Source: Sphingobacteriales bacterium
Lineage (GTDB): Bacteria > Bacteroidota > Bacteroidia > Chitinophagales > Chitinophagaceae
Length of the DNA: 64,000 nt
Direction of reading: 5' to 3'
NCBI GenBank assembly: GCA_027484425.1
Contig: JAIXSZ010000063.1
Coordinates: forward strand, 1-64,000
The notes beneath the pieces were generated by a model. The model worked only from the letters and a program-made list of their open reading frames with translations, was not told the origin of the DNA and did not search any database. Below are positions 35,023 to 43,347 of this stretch, one piece after another. The position numbers were made by a program, and so were the translations under genes. Positions within the stretch are counted from its first letter, which is position 1. Each line of letters opens with the position of its first letter.

Positions 35023-35775
35023 ATGAAACAGTTAGAGAACAAAGTAGCCCTTGTCACCGGTGGCGGTTCGGGCATAGGTAGGGCAATTGCAGTATTGTAT
35101 GCAGCACAGGGTGCCAAGCTTGTGGTGACAGACATAGACGAGAAAGGCGGCAACGAAACAATAGCTGAAATAAAAGCAGCAGGTGGCGAAGGTGTTTTTG
35201 TGAAGTCAGATACCTCTAAGCCCGATGATAGCAAAACCGCTGTAGACCATGCAGTGCAGCACTTTGGTGGTTTGCACATTGCCGTCAACAATGCGGGCAT
35301 AGGTGGTCCGCTCATGCCTACTGGCGAGTATCCCATCGATGGTTGGGACAAGGTTATAGGCATCAATCTTTCTGGTGTGTTTTATGGCATGCGCTACCAG
35401 ATACCCGCCATGTTAGCATCGGGTGGTGGCTCTATTGTCAATGTTGCTTCTATCTTAGGCAAGGTAGGCTCTGCTGGCTCTCCCGCTTATGTAGCTGCCA
35501 AACACGGCGTGATAGGGCTAACCGAAGCCGCCGCCCTCGAGTATGCCAAACTGAAAATCCGCATCAACTCCATCGGCCCAGGATACATCGTTACACCCCT
35601 GCTCACCAATGCACTCAGTGCAGACGTGATGAAGTCGTTGGAAACACTACACCCCATGGGCAGACTAGGTACCTCCGAAGAAGTAGCCGAGCTCGCTCTT
35701 TGGCTGAACTCCGATAAGGCTTCCTTTGTCACTGGTTCTTACTACAATGTAGACGGTGGCTATTTGGCTCAATAA
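35023..35775 (+). CDS. Short-chain dehydrogenase/reductase (SDR)
   Basis: A 250-aa classical SDR: cofactor motif 'TGGGSGIGRAIAVLYA' (residues 12-27), 'NNAGIGG' near residue 90, catalytic Ser in 'GSIVNVASILG', and catalytic Tyr-Lys in 'SPAYVAAKHGVIGLTEAAALEYA'. The C-terminal 'VTGSYYNVDGGYLAQ' is the family's usual closing. An Asp in 'VVTDIDEKG' after the second strand suggests NAD(H) preference. Resembles glucose/3-oxoacyl type enzymes; the substrate is not readable. A single gene with its own terminator. Confidence 0.9.
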   Translation: MKQLENKVALVTGGGSGIGRAIAVLYAAQGAKLVVTDIDEKGGNETIAEIKAAGGEGVFVKSDTSKPDDSKTAVDHAVQHFGGLHIAVNNAGIGGPLMPTGEYPIDGWDKVIGINLSGVFYGMRYQIPAMLASGGGSIVNVASILGKVGSAGSPAYVAAKHGVIGLTEAAALEYAKLKIRINSIGPGYIVTPLLTNALSADVMKSLETLHPMGRLGTSEEVAELALWLNSDKASFVTGSYYNVDGGYLAQ

Positions 35776-35795
35776 TGTTTTAGTCTACTAATACC

Positions 35796-35836
35796 AAAAA
35801 TGGGTTGCCTCAGCGAAAGCCAGGCAACCCATTTTT
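35796..35836. terminator. Strong bidirectional terminator after the SDR gene
   Basis: Bases 35796-35810 pair perfectly with 35822-35836 (15 bp) around an 11-base loop. There is an A-run on the left arm and a T-run on the right, so it can end transcripts from both directions. Confidence 0.93.
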
Positions 35837-35868
35837 CTTTTATTTTTTGACTTTTCTGTTATTTAACC

Positions 35869-35921
35869 CTTTGGAATTTGGAATTTGTTCTTTGTTCTTT
35901 GGAATTTGTCCTTTGGAATTT
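35869..35921. repeat. Short degenerate tandem repeat (ctttggaattt)
   Basis: The 53 bases are built from imperfect units of 'ctttggaatttg' and 'gttctttg' (three 'ctttggaattt' and two further partial units). It lies between the terminator and the DoxX-like stop. Confidence 0.65.
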
Positions 35922-35929
35922 CCGCAACC

Positions 35930-36346
35930 TCACCCTATCACCCTCTTATCCTTAGCCACATATTTCGCAAAGCCCATCAGCGCACCAGTTACCATTATGT
36001 TCCTAAATATGTTCACCATTTCCAGTTCTTGCTCGCGTGCAGCATTGTCCATCATAGCAGCCACATCAGCTCCTATACCCATAGCCCTGGGCACATGCAC
36101 CAGTATAGCCATCAGCAGCACATACACCGCCATCAGGGTATAAGCCAGCTTGTCATACTTACCTATCACCGCACTCACTATAAATGCCACTATACACACC
36201 AGCGTAAAGTAGTTCCAGAAATACGGAAAAGGAATAAACTTCGGCACAAACGATGCGCCCACATCTGGTTTGCCCATATGCAGCCCCACATATAGCAGAA
36301 ACGACAACGGAAACAAATATCGACCTATGTTGAGTATTTTGTTCAT
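35930..36346 (-). CDS. DoxX-like small membrane protein
   Basis: A 138-aa protein with four membrane helices (residues ~10-24, 45-63, 67-86 and a last one ~112-128) and the DoxX-family feel of 'LFPLSFLLYVGLHM' and 'NYFTLVCIVAFIVSAVIG', with 'NIFRNIMVTGALMGFAKYVAKD' near the end. Function in this subfamily is unknown. It lies 2 bases after the YCII-like gene stop, so it is in one operon with it. Confidence 0.7.
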   Translation of the reverse strand: MNKILNIGRYLFPLSFLLYVGLHMGKPDVGASFVPKFIPFPYFWNYFTLVCIVAFIVSAVIGKYDKLAYTLMAVYVLLMAILVHVPRAMGIGADVAAMMDNAAREQELEMVNIFRNIMVTGALMGFAKYVAKDKRVIG

Positions 36347-36348
36347 CG

Positions 36349-36705
36349 CTATTGGTTTATGGGGAATGGTACAAGCGTTCTTATTTCCACCGTGCTAAAC
36401 GGATACTTCAGTATAGGGCAGCTCTTGCTCCATTCTTTTACCTCAGCCTCGTTGTCGGTTTTGCATATCAGGTAGCCAGCTACTAGCACACTATTTGGTT
36501 CTTTATAGGGCCCTTCCTTTATGGTGTCGTTACCCACCACACAGGCGTTATACTCTATGGGGGCAGTGCTCACCAGCTTGCCCTGCATAGCTATGCCGCC
36601 TATCCATTGTTGCCATTTGGGCATGTCCTCGGCCATGTCTGCCGATGTTGCAATGTATCCGTCCACATTGCTGGCGTTTCTAAACAGTAAGAGATACTCT
36701 TTCAT
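36349..36705 (-). CDS. YCII/DGPF-domain protein
   Basis: A 118-aa ferredoxin-like-fold protein of the YCII-related (DGPF) family: 'KEYLLLFRNASNVDGYIATSADMAEDMPKWQQWIGGIAMQGKLV' read in parts, then 'KEGPYKEPNSVLVAGYLICKTDNEAEVKEW', the 'GP..E....L.GY....' core of the family. Members near sigma-70 ECF or Crp regulators are common. ATG 36705 is used; the extra residues from 36738 do not look like family sequence. It forms an operon with the DoxX-like gene. Confidence 0.8.
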   Translation of the reverse strand: MKEYLLLFRNASNVDGYIATSADMAEDMPKWQQWIGGIAMQGKLVSTAPIEYNACVVGNDTIKEGPYKEPNSVLVAGYLICKTDNEAEVKEWSKSCPILKYPFSTVEIRTLVPFPINQ

Positions 36706-36774
36706 TTTTATCGTGGTTTTTGTACAGCAAAGCACCACAATAAAAACGGAGCAGATAATGACAAATGTCTACAT

Positions 36775-37341
36775 TTATATCTGCGACCTCAGTCGGCTAA
36801 ATACATCTTTATTGATGCCTAGGTAAGAAGCTATTATTTTTCCTGGCAGTCGGGTCATAAGTTTGGGCCTATGTTCCAATAGCCATTTTATCCGGTCCAG
36901 TGCCGATAGCGACACAAAAGTATTCACCCTATACACCGAGTTGGCATACGACTGTTCCAGTATCTGCTTGTATACTTTGTCAAACTGTGGCACATGCTGC
37001 ATCAACTTCCCAAAACTGTGATAGTCTATAGCATACAGCACACTTTTTTCTATTGCCTTTATGTTTTCGGTCGCTGGTTGCTGCTTCCCAAAGCTTATCA
37101 GCTCACTACACCAGCTATCCTCTATCGCTATATCTCTTGTGTTTTCGTTATAGTCACTATCGTGCACATACACTTGCAGGCAGCCTTCAGCCACATAGTA
37201 CACATACTTACACACATCTCCCTCCTTCAGCAGCACCTCATTTCTGTTGGCTACCACTTCTTTAAAATGCGCTAGCACAAAGTCCAGATTTTCTATATCC
37301 TCCCCTAGTCGTTTCGTTACATGATCCCTAAGCGCCTCCAT
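36775..37341 (-). CDS. Crp/Fnr-family transcription regulator
   Basis: A 188-aa protein: cyclic-nucleotide-binding-like N-domain ('FKEVVANRNEVLLKEGDVCKYVYYVAEGCLQVYV', in part), a dimer helix, and a C-terminal helix-turn-helix reading 'KLMTRLPGKIIASYLGINKDVFSRLRSQI' (in part). The recognition helix keeps the Crp/Fnr 'S-x-L-R' motif. No Cys cluster is present, so it is not an oxygen-sensing Fnr. It is upstream of and on the same strand as the YCII/DoxX pair (69-base gap) and may regulate them. ATG 37341 (MEALRDHV) is preferred over 37371. Confidence 0.85.
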   Translation of the reverse strand: MEALRDHVTKRLGEDIENLDFVLAHFKEVVANRNEVLLKEGDVCKYVYYVAEGCLQVYVHDSDYNENTRDIAIEDSWCSELISFGKQQPATENIKAIEKSVLYAIDYHSFGKLMQHVPQFDKVYKQILEQSYANSVYRVNTFVSLSALDRIKWLLEHRPKLMTRLPGKIIASYLGINKDVFSRLRSQI

Positions 37342-37643
37342 TACAGTATTTTGTTCAAAATTACTCCACAAAACAATCCATATTCATTGTGTTTACGTAA
37401 ATCACAGTAGGTTCATTTAGAAAATGTGAAATAGATTACTGCAGCGTTTAAGCTATAGGCATAACACCAATTGATCTATAGTTGCATAAAAAATAAGCAT
37501 GCTTTTCGAGAGCCTAATTCTAGATTTATTTAACTTAATTTGACAAACTTTTTTGTCATCCATCGATATAGTGTGGTTTTCTTACCCAGGTGCAGAGTGG
37601 ATGATAAGTAGCAATGATAACAACTGACTCAAAATAATAAGTA
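37342..37643. other. 302-base divergent gap upstream of the GAF histidine kinase
   Basis: AT-rich region between the Crp-like regulator (leftward) and the histidine kinase (rightward). It probably holds both promoters, but no box matching TAnnTTTG at proper spacing was found on either strand by eye. Nothing else was seen. Confidence 0.3.
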
Positions 37644-38834
37644 ATGAAACAAGCTTCATTTCCTCACAATGAGATGGAAAGAATACTGGCATTGGCAGAT
37701 CTCAATGTCGATTATTCAAATGTCAACGACACCTTTAAAGATTTAGTAAAACTTGCTGCAAAAGTTACAGGAAGTCCTATCTCTATGATCAATCTCATCG
37801 ACAATTACACTACCTGGACTATATGCAGTTACGGATTTGATGTGCAGCAAACCCCCAGAGAAGAAAGCATTTGCCAGTATACTATTCTACAGCGCGAGCA
37901 TCTCGAAATTGCAGATCTCACCGTCAGCCCTATATTCAAAGAGGAAAACTTCGTCACCGGCGACCCACATTTCCGATTTTACGCAGGTGTTCCATTACCT
38001 GTAAATGATCAAAACATAGGTTCATTGTGTGTAGTAGACCGACAAGCCAAATCCTTATCTGCCGAAAAAATTGAGCTTCTCAAAATCATTGCCCAGGAGA
38101 TAGTCAATAGACTAAAAGTGTTTCAATACATCGATTCGCTCAGAAATAACATTGTAGATGTAAAACAAACCCAAAATAAAATCGTACACGATATCAGAGG
38201 GCCGCTGGCTGGTATCATGAGTCTTGCCGAAATCATAAGTATGCAAGGCGAAGACAATAACCTCGAAGAGGTATTAGACTTCATTTCCATGATTTACAAG
38301 GGTGCAAAATCTGTTTTAGACCTAGCCGATGAAATACTAACCGAGGACAAAAAAGCAAAAAACAATGCAATGTTGCTCCAAACTTTTAAGCAAAAGTTAG
38401 AACAGTTATACACACCTCAGGCTAAAAGCAAAGACATTGATTTCAGAGTAGAGGTGGCTCCCTCAGCCGATGTGCTCTCTATTCCACAAAACAAAATGAT
38501 GCAGATAGCAGGCAACCTTATTTCAAACGCCATAAAATTCACCCCCAAATCAGGCACTGTAGTCGCCACACTCAACACTACCAAAAATGACACCGAAAAC
38601 ACCCTGCAAATAACAGTAAGTGACACCGGGCAGGGTATAAAACAAGCTCAAATAGAACTACTTTTATCAGACAATACCGACTCTTCCGACGGCACCGACG
38701 GCGAAAAGGGCTACGGTTTCGGACTAGCACTCGTCAAGCACCTTGTAAAAGGACTCAACGGCACTTTAAATATTGTATCTACCCACCATCAAGGGTCTAA
38801 GTTCATTGTGTCTATGCCTATTGCTTCCCATTAG
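37644..38834 (+). CDS. Soluble GAF-domain sensor histidine kinase
   Basis: A 396-aa kinase without membrane segments. A GAF domain spans about residues 20-160 ('GSPISMINLIDNYTTWTICSYGF', 'FYAGVPLPVNDQNIGSLCVVD'), a HisKA-like helix follows with phospho-acceptor H182 in 'IVHDIRGPLAGIMSL', then the HATPase domain with N-box 'NLISNAIKFTP', G1 'DTGQGI' and G2 'GYGFGLALV'. The 'FYAGVPLP' and 'SLCVVD' motifs are those of the GAF proteins often found with histidine kinases in Bacteroidota. The partner response regulator is not adjacent. Confidence 0.9.
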   Translation: MKQASFPHNEMERILALADLNVDYSNVNDTFKDLVKLAAKVTGSPISMINLIDNYTTWTICSYGFDVQQTPREESICQYTILQREHLEIADLTVSPIFKEENFVTGDPHFRFYAGVPLPVNDQNIGSLCVVDRQAKSLSAEKIELLKIIAQEIVNRLKVFQYIDSLRNNIVDVKQTQNKIVHDIRGPLAGIMSLAEIISMQGEDNNLEEVLDFISMIYKGAKSVLDLADEILTEDKKAKNNAMLLQTFKQKLEQLYTPQAKSKDIDFRVEVAPSADVLSIPQNKMMQIAGNLISNAIKFTPKSGTVVATLNTTKNDTENTLQITVSDTGQGIKQAQIELLLSDNTDSSDGTDGEKGYGFGLALVKHLVKGLNGTLNIVSTHHQGSKFIVSMPIASH

Positions 38835-38855
38835 CCTATTAGTTATATGCCATAT

Positions 38856-38893
38856 ACCATCCTTCACTTCTGGTAAGTGGTGGATGGTTTTTG
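38856..38893 (+). terminator. Intrinsic terminator of the GAF kinase gene
   Basis: A 14-position stem (38856-38869 with 38875-38888; one T-T mismatch, one G-T pair) and a 5-base loop, followed by a T-rich tail. Confidence 0.75.
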
Positions 38894-38979
38894 TTTTGCA
38901 AGTAGGAGGGGTAAATGGTTTTTTGCAGGTGCAACCAAAAAAGATCTTGTATATCATTCAGCTATAAGACGTAATTCTA

Positions 38980-39690
38980 TCAATCTTCATAACCAGCTGG
39001 TCTAGGTATGGTCGTTTCTTCTATGGTTTTCAGTTGGTTGTTTATTAGACGCACACGAGTACGGTAAAATATTGAAGGGCAACATCTAGCGTCAGTATCA
39101 TCATAGTCATTACCAAAGCCTATTAATATCTGATTTTCGATTTCCTTTGGATAGAAGTAACCTGAGCCGTCCATTATATCTATATCGCTTTTTATGTCTG
39201 CCAGTTTATATTGTCCATTAGCACCAGCAACAAATAAAAAATGATCCCACCAGTGACTTCCTAAGCCACCAGAGCCGCCACCTTCTGTCAGTACAGTGAA
39301 AAGTAAGTCTGGCAAACCATCACTATTCATATCTCCCATTATCGCCGGGTCGATATGTTTCGTTAGAGACACATAAGCAACTAATTGAGTACCAAATGAA
39401 TCATGAGATGCATCAACAAAATTAACTTCCAACATAGTATCTGATGGTGATAACCACATACTTATGCTATCTTTTAGGTATTCTTTACGATAGTAATTGA
39501 CTATCTCCTCCAGCATTGTTTCTGTAAGCTGGTTATAAGTACGAGGCATTTTAGGTAATGTTGTTGTTTTTGTCACCTCTTGAATGGTGTAATTATCAGT
39601 CCTCGAAGTACCCTTATTAGTATTTTTACAGCCAATTAATACCACACACAAAATGAAAATAACAACCAAATAGTTGGATTTCTCCTTCAT
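38980..39690 (-). CDS. Lipoprotein with FG-GAP-like segment
   Basis: A 236-aa protein with a lipobox 'VLIGC' (Cys21). The mature part contains 'AIMGDMNSDGLPDLLFTVLTEGGG' (in part), a calcium-loop-like 'GDMNSDGLPDLL' as in FG-GAP/VCBS repeats, and 'WWDHFLFVAGANGQYKLADIK'. It is probably an extracytoplasmic lipoprotein of unknown role. The AT-rich accessory stretch begins here. Confidence 0.65.
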   Translation of the reverse strand: MKEKSNYLVVIFILCVVLIGCKNTNKGTSRTDNYTIQEVTKTTTLPKMPRTYNQLTETMLEEIVNYYRKEYLKDSISMWLSPSDTMLEVNFVDASHDSFGTQLVAYVSLTKHIDPAIMGDMNSDGLPDLLFTVLTEGGGSGGLGSHWWDHFLFVAGANGQYKLADIKSDIDIMDGSGYFYPKEIENQILIGFGNDYDDTDARCCPSIFYRTRVRLINNQLKTIEETTIPRPAGYED

Positions 39691-40130
39691 AAGTTACTTT
39701 TCTCCAAAGCTACTATTTAATATATTGGAACGATATGTGATATAGTTCTATATTTTGTGTTTGTTAACTCATTTTTTTAGTTTTTTAATCAATTATTGTC
39801 TACCCATTTATTGTTATGAATAACCAATAATCATTAATAGTTTACTGTACACCATTTTTATCGTCAACCGCATTTGTTTCATGGTTATTCAATACCTATG
39901 TAGTATTTTTGCACTGCAATACGCAAATACCACTATGTATTTTATAGTATATTATTCCTAATACACTCCACCCGGAGTTCGTGACCAGTACTTCTGCGGC
40001 TGGTATTAAGTTGCATGCCCGTGCGGCTTTGGAATAGTATATTTTCCATTGTTGTTTTACTCCTCTTGGTTGTTGGTTATACCACTCCCCGCCATGGCGT
40101 GCTATTGTTTATTTCTAAATAAATATTAGC
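39691..40130 (+). promoter_or_regulatory. 440-base gap with promoter and long leader for the next gene
   Basis: A -7 box TATTTTTG is at 39904-39911, so the leader to GTG 40131 would be about 210 bases. Within that leader a short hairpin (ACCAG 39984-39988 with CTGGT 40000-40004) and an 8-base palindrome GCCATGGC (near 40092) stand out, and the base composition rises in GC compared with the AT-rich 39700-39900 part. It may be a structured leader or an unrecognised small RNA. Confidence 0.35.
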
Positions 40131-40517
40131 GTGTATTTGAGATTCAAAACCTCATTCGTCGATTCCTATCAGGAGAAGCGATACGGGGTGTTTCAGGCAG
40201 CGTATTATTTGCTCCATAGCAACGATATGTACCCCTACGATGAAATGAGATTAAAAGAAATCTGGAGTTGGTTCAGACATAATTTGCGATCGCCACAGGT
40301 GTTCAAACAAAATAAAACTGAAGTAAATGCCATTTGCTGGTACAAGCCAGATGCAAAAGATCACTTACAGAAAATGTATGAAATGATCCACATTCTGGAG
40401 CTATATGGCTACCATGTATGGCAAATAAAATGCCACAACCCAGGCTATATAGTGTACGAAGACGACGAACAAATAGCCGTTATACCACATGGAAAGCTGT
40501 TTAGGGAGGTAAGGTAA
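40131..40517 (+). CDS. Hypothetical 128-aa protein (GTG start)
   Basis: A protein of good coding character starting with GTG: 'YQEKRYGVFQAAYYLLHSNDMYPYDEMRLKEIWSWF' (in part), 'ICWYKPDAKDHLQKMYEMIHILELYGYHVWQIKCHNPGY' (in part). It has no signal peptide or membrane helix and many aromatic residues. It looks like a small cytoplasmic accessory or immunity-like protein, but no family is recognised. It stands alone, convergent with the YD-repeat-like gene. Confidence 0.6.
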   Translation: MYLRFKTSFVDSYQEKRYGVFQAAYYLLHSNDMYPYDEMRLKEIWSWFRHNLRSPQVFKQNKTEVNAICWYKPDAKDHLQKMYEMIHILELYGYHVWQIKCHNPGYIVYEDDEQIAVIPHGKLFREVR

Positions 40518-40594
40518 TAATACTACATTTTTGTTTGTTAATTCTATAGATAAACGTGTTGGAGATAATTTATATCAAATCAGCACGTTTATTT

Positions 40595-41740
40595 CTATTG
40601 CTTGTTATCAAGTTTTTGTGTATAATATTCTATTTTTCTTGTAGTTATCATTTTTGGCAAACTATCTAAGTATTCGGTAACTTCTAACCAATTGCCATTT
40701 GTATCTTTTTTACCCCAAATTGCTTGAAATAAAACACAATTTTCTTTTGGCCTACTTAAATCACAGTAACGTCTCTTGTTTAGGTTGCCATCTCTGTCAA
40801 ATAAATAATCAGTTTTATTAACTACTATGTTGTTCTTGTCTGTAGTAGTTTCTTTTAGAAGTTGTCCTTTTTCATTGTACCAGTAGCATGTTTTTGAACT
40901 CATTATCCCATCATTGTCAAATTTCTCTGAGCTAACTAAATGGTTGGTGGTGTCATATTTGTTCTTTGTATGAAATGAGCTACTATTATGTTTTGTATCA
41001 TTGTATATGTATTCAGTTTCGTTTCCTTTTGTGTTGTATTTTTTTATATAATGCATTGTCATTGTTTTATCGTCATAATATTTAATTTCATTGCTCTTTA
41101 TTGTTTTATCATCATAATAATTCCAAGATTCCCTCAGCCATAATTTTCTGCAATAGTATCTCTTTCTTTCTATTGGTTTTTTTGCCTTATTGTATTTTGT
41201 TTTACTCAATTCTCTTTTGTCGTGTTTATCCAGAGTTGTAGTTGTTATCAATAATTTCCCTCTTTTTTTTCTTGTGTAATTTTCTGATACGTAATCGGTT
41301 TCTTCATTCTCACCAGACATCCGTATAGTGTTTAAAATACTTTTTTTCTTGTTTACGCTCGTTTGGCTTTCTTTTAGGAAATAACTATTGTCATAATCAA
41401 ATTCTATTGTTTCAAAACACTTCTCATTCTGATAGTAAACACTAGTAAAATTTGGTACACCTAGGCGATATTCAGTATATATCTTTCTAGTTAAATTACC
41501 TGTTGTATCATAATTACAGTTAATAGTGTAATTAGTGTTTTCTATGTTTTTTGTTGTGTCATTTTCATCAACAGAATATACTACAATGAATACGTTTTTC
41601 TTATTGCCTTTTACATCTTGTAGGTCTATTTGGGATTTGTATTCAAAAGTTGAAGTCAAAAGAACTTTTTCTACTTTTTCTTGGGCTAACAAAATTTGGA
41701 AAGAAAGAGTGATAAGAATTTGAATACATATAGTTCTCAT
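40595..41740 (-). CDS. Secreted YD-repeat-like (RHS/MORN-type) protein
   Basis: This 381-aa precursor has a signal peptide (residues 1-19, ending 'QILLAQ'). The body consists of repeats with the pattern 'YD..GN....Y': 'NYDTTGNLTRKIYTEY', 'YNTKGNETEYIYND', 'KYDTTNHLVSSEKFDNDG', 'WYNEKGQLLKETTTD', 'LFDRDGNLNKRRYCD'. Such repeats occur in RHS toxins and in YwqK-type repeat proteins. No toxin domain follows the repeats; the end is 'RKIEYYTQKLDNKQ'. Very AT-rich and Lys/Thr-rich. Confidence 0.65.
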   Translation of the reverse strand: MRTICIQILITLSFQILLAQEKVEKVLLTSTFEYKSQIDLQDVKGNKKNVFIVVYSVDENDTTKNIENTNYTINCNYDTTGNLTRKIYTEYRLGVPNFTSVYYQNEKCFETIEFDYDNSYFLKESQTSVNKKKSILNTIRMSGENEETDYVSENYTRKKRGKLLITTTTLDKHDKRELSKTKYNKAKKPIERKRYYCRKLWLRESWNYYDDKTIKSNEIKYYDDKTMTMHYIKKYNTKGNETEYIYNDTKHNSSSFHTKNKYDTTNHLVSSEKFDNDGIMSSKTCYWYNEKGQLLKETTTDKNNIVVNKTDYLFDRDGNLNKRRYCDLSRPKENCVLFQAIWGKKDTNGNWLEVTEYLDSLPKMITTRKIEYYTQKLDNKQ

Positions 41741-41906
41741 GTTTGCAAATTTATAGTTATTTCATGTTCTCGGTATTCCCCCGCAGAAAAAGTGGGACGA
41801 ATCAACGAGAACGGAAGAAAATAACACCAACAATGACACAAAAAAACAATGCAACTAATCTGATGAATTGCCATTTCTCTTATGCACTACCCATCGGGGA
41901 AGGAAA

Positions 41907-42287
41907 CTAGTTCTCGGATTTCATAAAAGATATTTTTTTAAATTTTTTGAATAAATAAATCGATGGCCCTCCAAACTCTAAATATACAGTGTCTTCTGTT
42001 TGTCCGAAATATAACTCTGCGTCGTCTGTTATTCCTTTCCCATAAAGCATTATGGTATTGAATTCCCGATTGTCATTCGCACTCCAATAACCTGCAAATC
42101 GTTTACTTGGATATATAATTTCGAATCTGCCGCTAGAAGCTAAAACAAGCAACGGTAATTCGATGATTGAATCAGTGCTTTCATAGTTCACTACAACATA
42201 ATGACCAACTGCTTTTTTTTCGATTTTATTATTGCAGGATATTGCAGATGTAGCCAATGTCATTAAAAGAATCAGTTTTCTTATCAT
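41907..42287 (-). CDS. Small lipoprotein of unknown function
   Basis: A 126-aa protein with a lipobox 'TSAISC' (Cys18). The mature part has 'FAGYWSANDNREFNTIMLYGKG' (in part) and 'TVYLEFGGPSIYLFKKFKK', reminiscent of small beta-barrel lipoproteins seen as single genes in Bacteroidota. No family named. Confidence 0.55.
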   Translation of the reverse strand: MIRKLILLMTLATSAISCNNKIEKKAVGHYVVVNYESTDSIIELPLLVLASSGRFEIIYPSKRFAGYWSANDNREFNTIMLYGKGITDDAELYFGQTEDTVYLEFGGPSIYLFKKFKKISFMKSEN

Positions 42288-42560
42288 TTGTATGGTGATT
42301 TTCTAGTGGCGAAAATTGCATTGGGTACACGCCTTGTGAATTAAAGAATAATATTTTGTTTTAAAAATCGTAAACTAAGAACGGTTTATCCCGAAATTGG
42401 TAACAGAATATAAATATTCTACTTCGCACTGCAAATGTTTATTATTTTACAATGTCAAGAATTTTTTGTGCTGTTTTCAACTAAGCCAACATAATTTTTT
42501 GTTAGCATTCGCTTGTATTTACATTATTAAACAATCTTAGTCACCGGATATTAAAACGAT

Positions 42561-43247
42561 ATGTACTATTCATTAGTTTTTTCTTCAGACCCTAGTGTCA
42601 TCGGAAGTCAATATCCTCAAATACAAAAGACGACTCCTAATTATGACTTCAGTTCCTCGTCTTCGGTTTATAATGTGAGTCGATCTTTTAGAACTTTACC
42701 AAATGTTGTGCCAGATTTTAATGGATTTGTGTTACCCAATCGGGCAATATTGACTGATTTTTTAAGCAATGTATTTTCATATCCTAATGGCTTTATTGTT
42801 AGTGAGCGTGTCAAAAATATACTGTCTAAGTGTACTCTACAGACGCATGCATTTTATCCAATTGTTCTTTATTACAAAGGATTGAGAATAGATAGTTATT
42901 TCTGGTTTCATATTATATATGATTTAACTGATGTAGTTGACTATGAGCGTTCAAAGTTTTTCATTAAAAAACTGCACCATGATTTAGGTGATGTGTCCGT
43001 TAGCTCTAAAAGTGATTTTTTAAAAAAACGAGAAGCTATTGAGCAAGAGTATTCTGGACAAAACGTAACATTGTGGACAAAAAAAGTGCAATTTTTATCT
43101 CATGCCAATTTTGATTTTTTTAAAATTGGCATGTTTGATAGTCGTTGTTTTATCACTGATAAAACCTATTATATGTTTGGTTGTGAACGAGTAACTGGAC
43201 TTGAATATTGCCATTTGCCAGATGAAATAAATAGCTTTTTACTTTAG
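42561..43247 (+). CDS. Imm11/Imm43-like (DUF1629-type) protein
   Basis: This 228-aa cytoplasmic protein shows a pattern typical of the Imm11/Imm43 superfamily of immunity proteins: 'GFIVSERVKNILSKCTLQTHAFYPIVLYYKG' (in part: 'SERVKNIL'), 'IIYDLTDVVDYERSKFFI' and a late 'DSRCFITDKTYYMFGCERVTGLEY' (in part). Such proteins neutralise toxins of polymorphic toxin systems. No toxin gene lies beside it. It starts 101 bases before the next gene of the same style (43348). Confidence 0.55.
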   Translation: MYYSLVFSSDPSVIGSQYPQIQKTTPNYDFSSSSSVYNVSRSFRTLPNVVPDFNGFVLPNRAILTDFLSNVFSYPNGFIVSERVKNILSKCTLQTHAFYPIVLYYKGLRIDSYFWFHIIYDLTDVVDYERSKFFIKKLHHDLGDVSVSSKSDFLKKREAIEQEYSGQNVTLWTKKVQFLSHANFDFFKIGMFDSRCFITDKTYYMFGCERVTGLEYCHLPDEINSFLL

Positions 43248-43347
43248 TTCGGAAACGATTATAAGACACGCTATACCGATTCTTGTATTCCCTTGCACAA
43301 GCAGATGATATGAAACCGAATTTGTAAAAATATCGCCAAAACAAATA

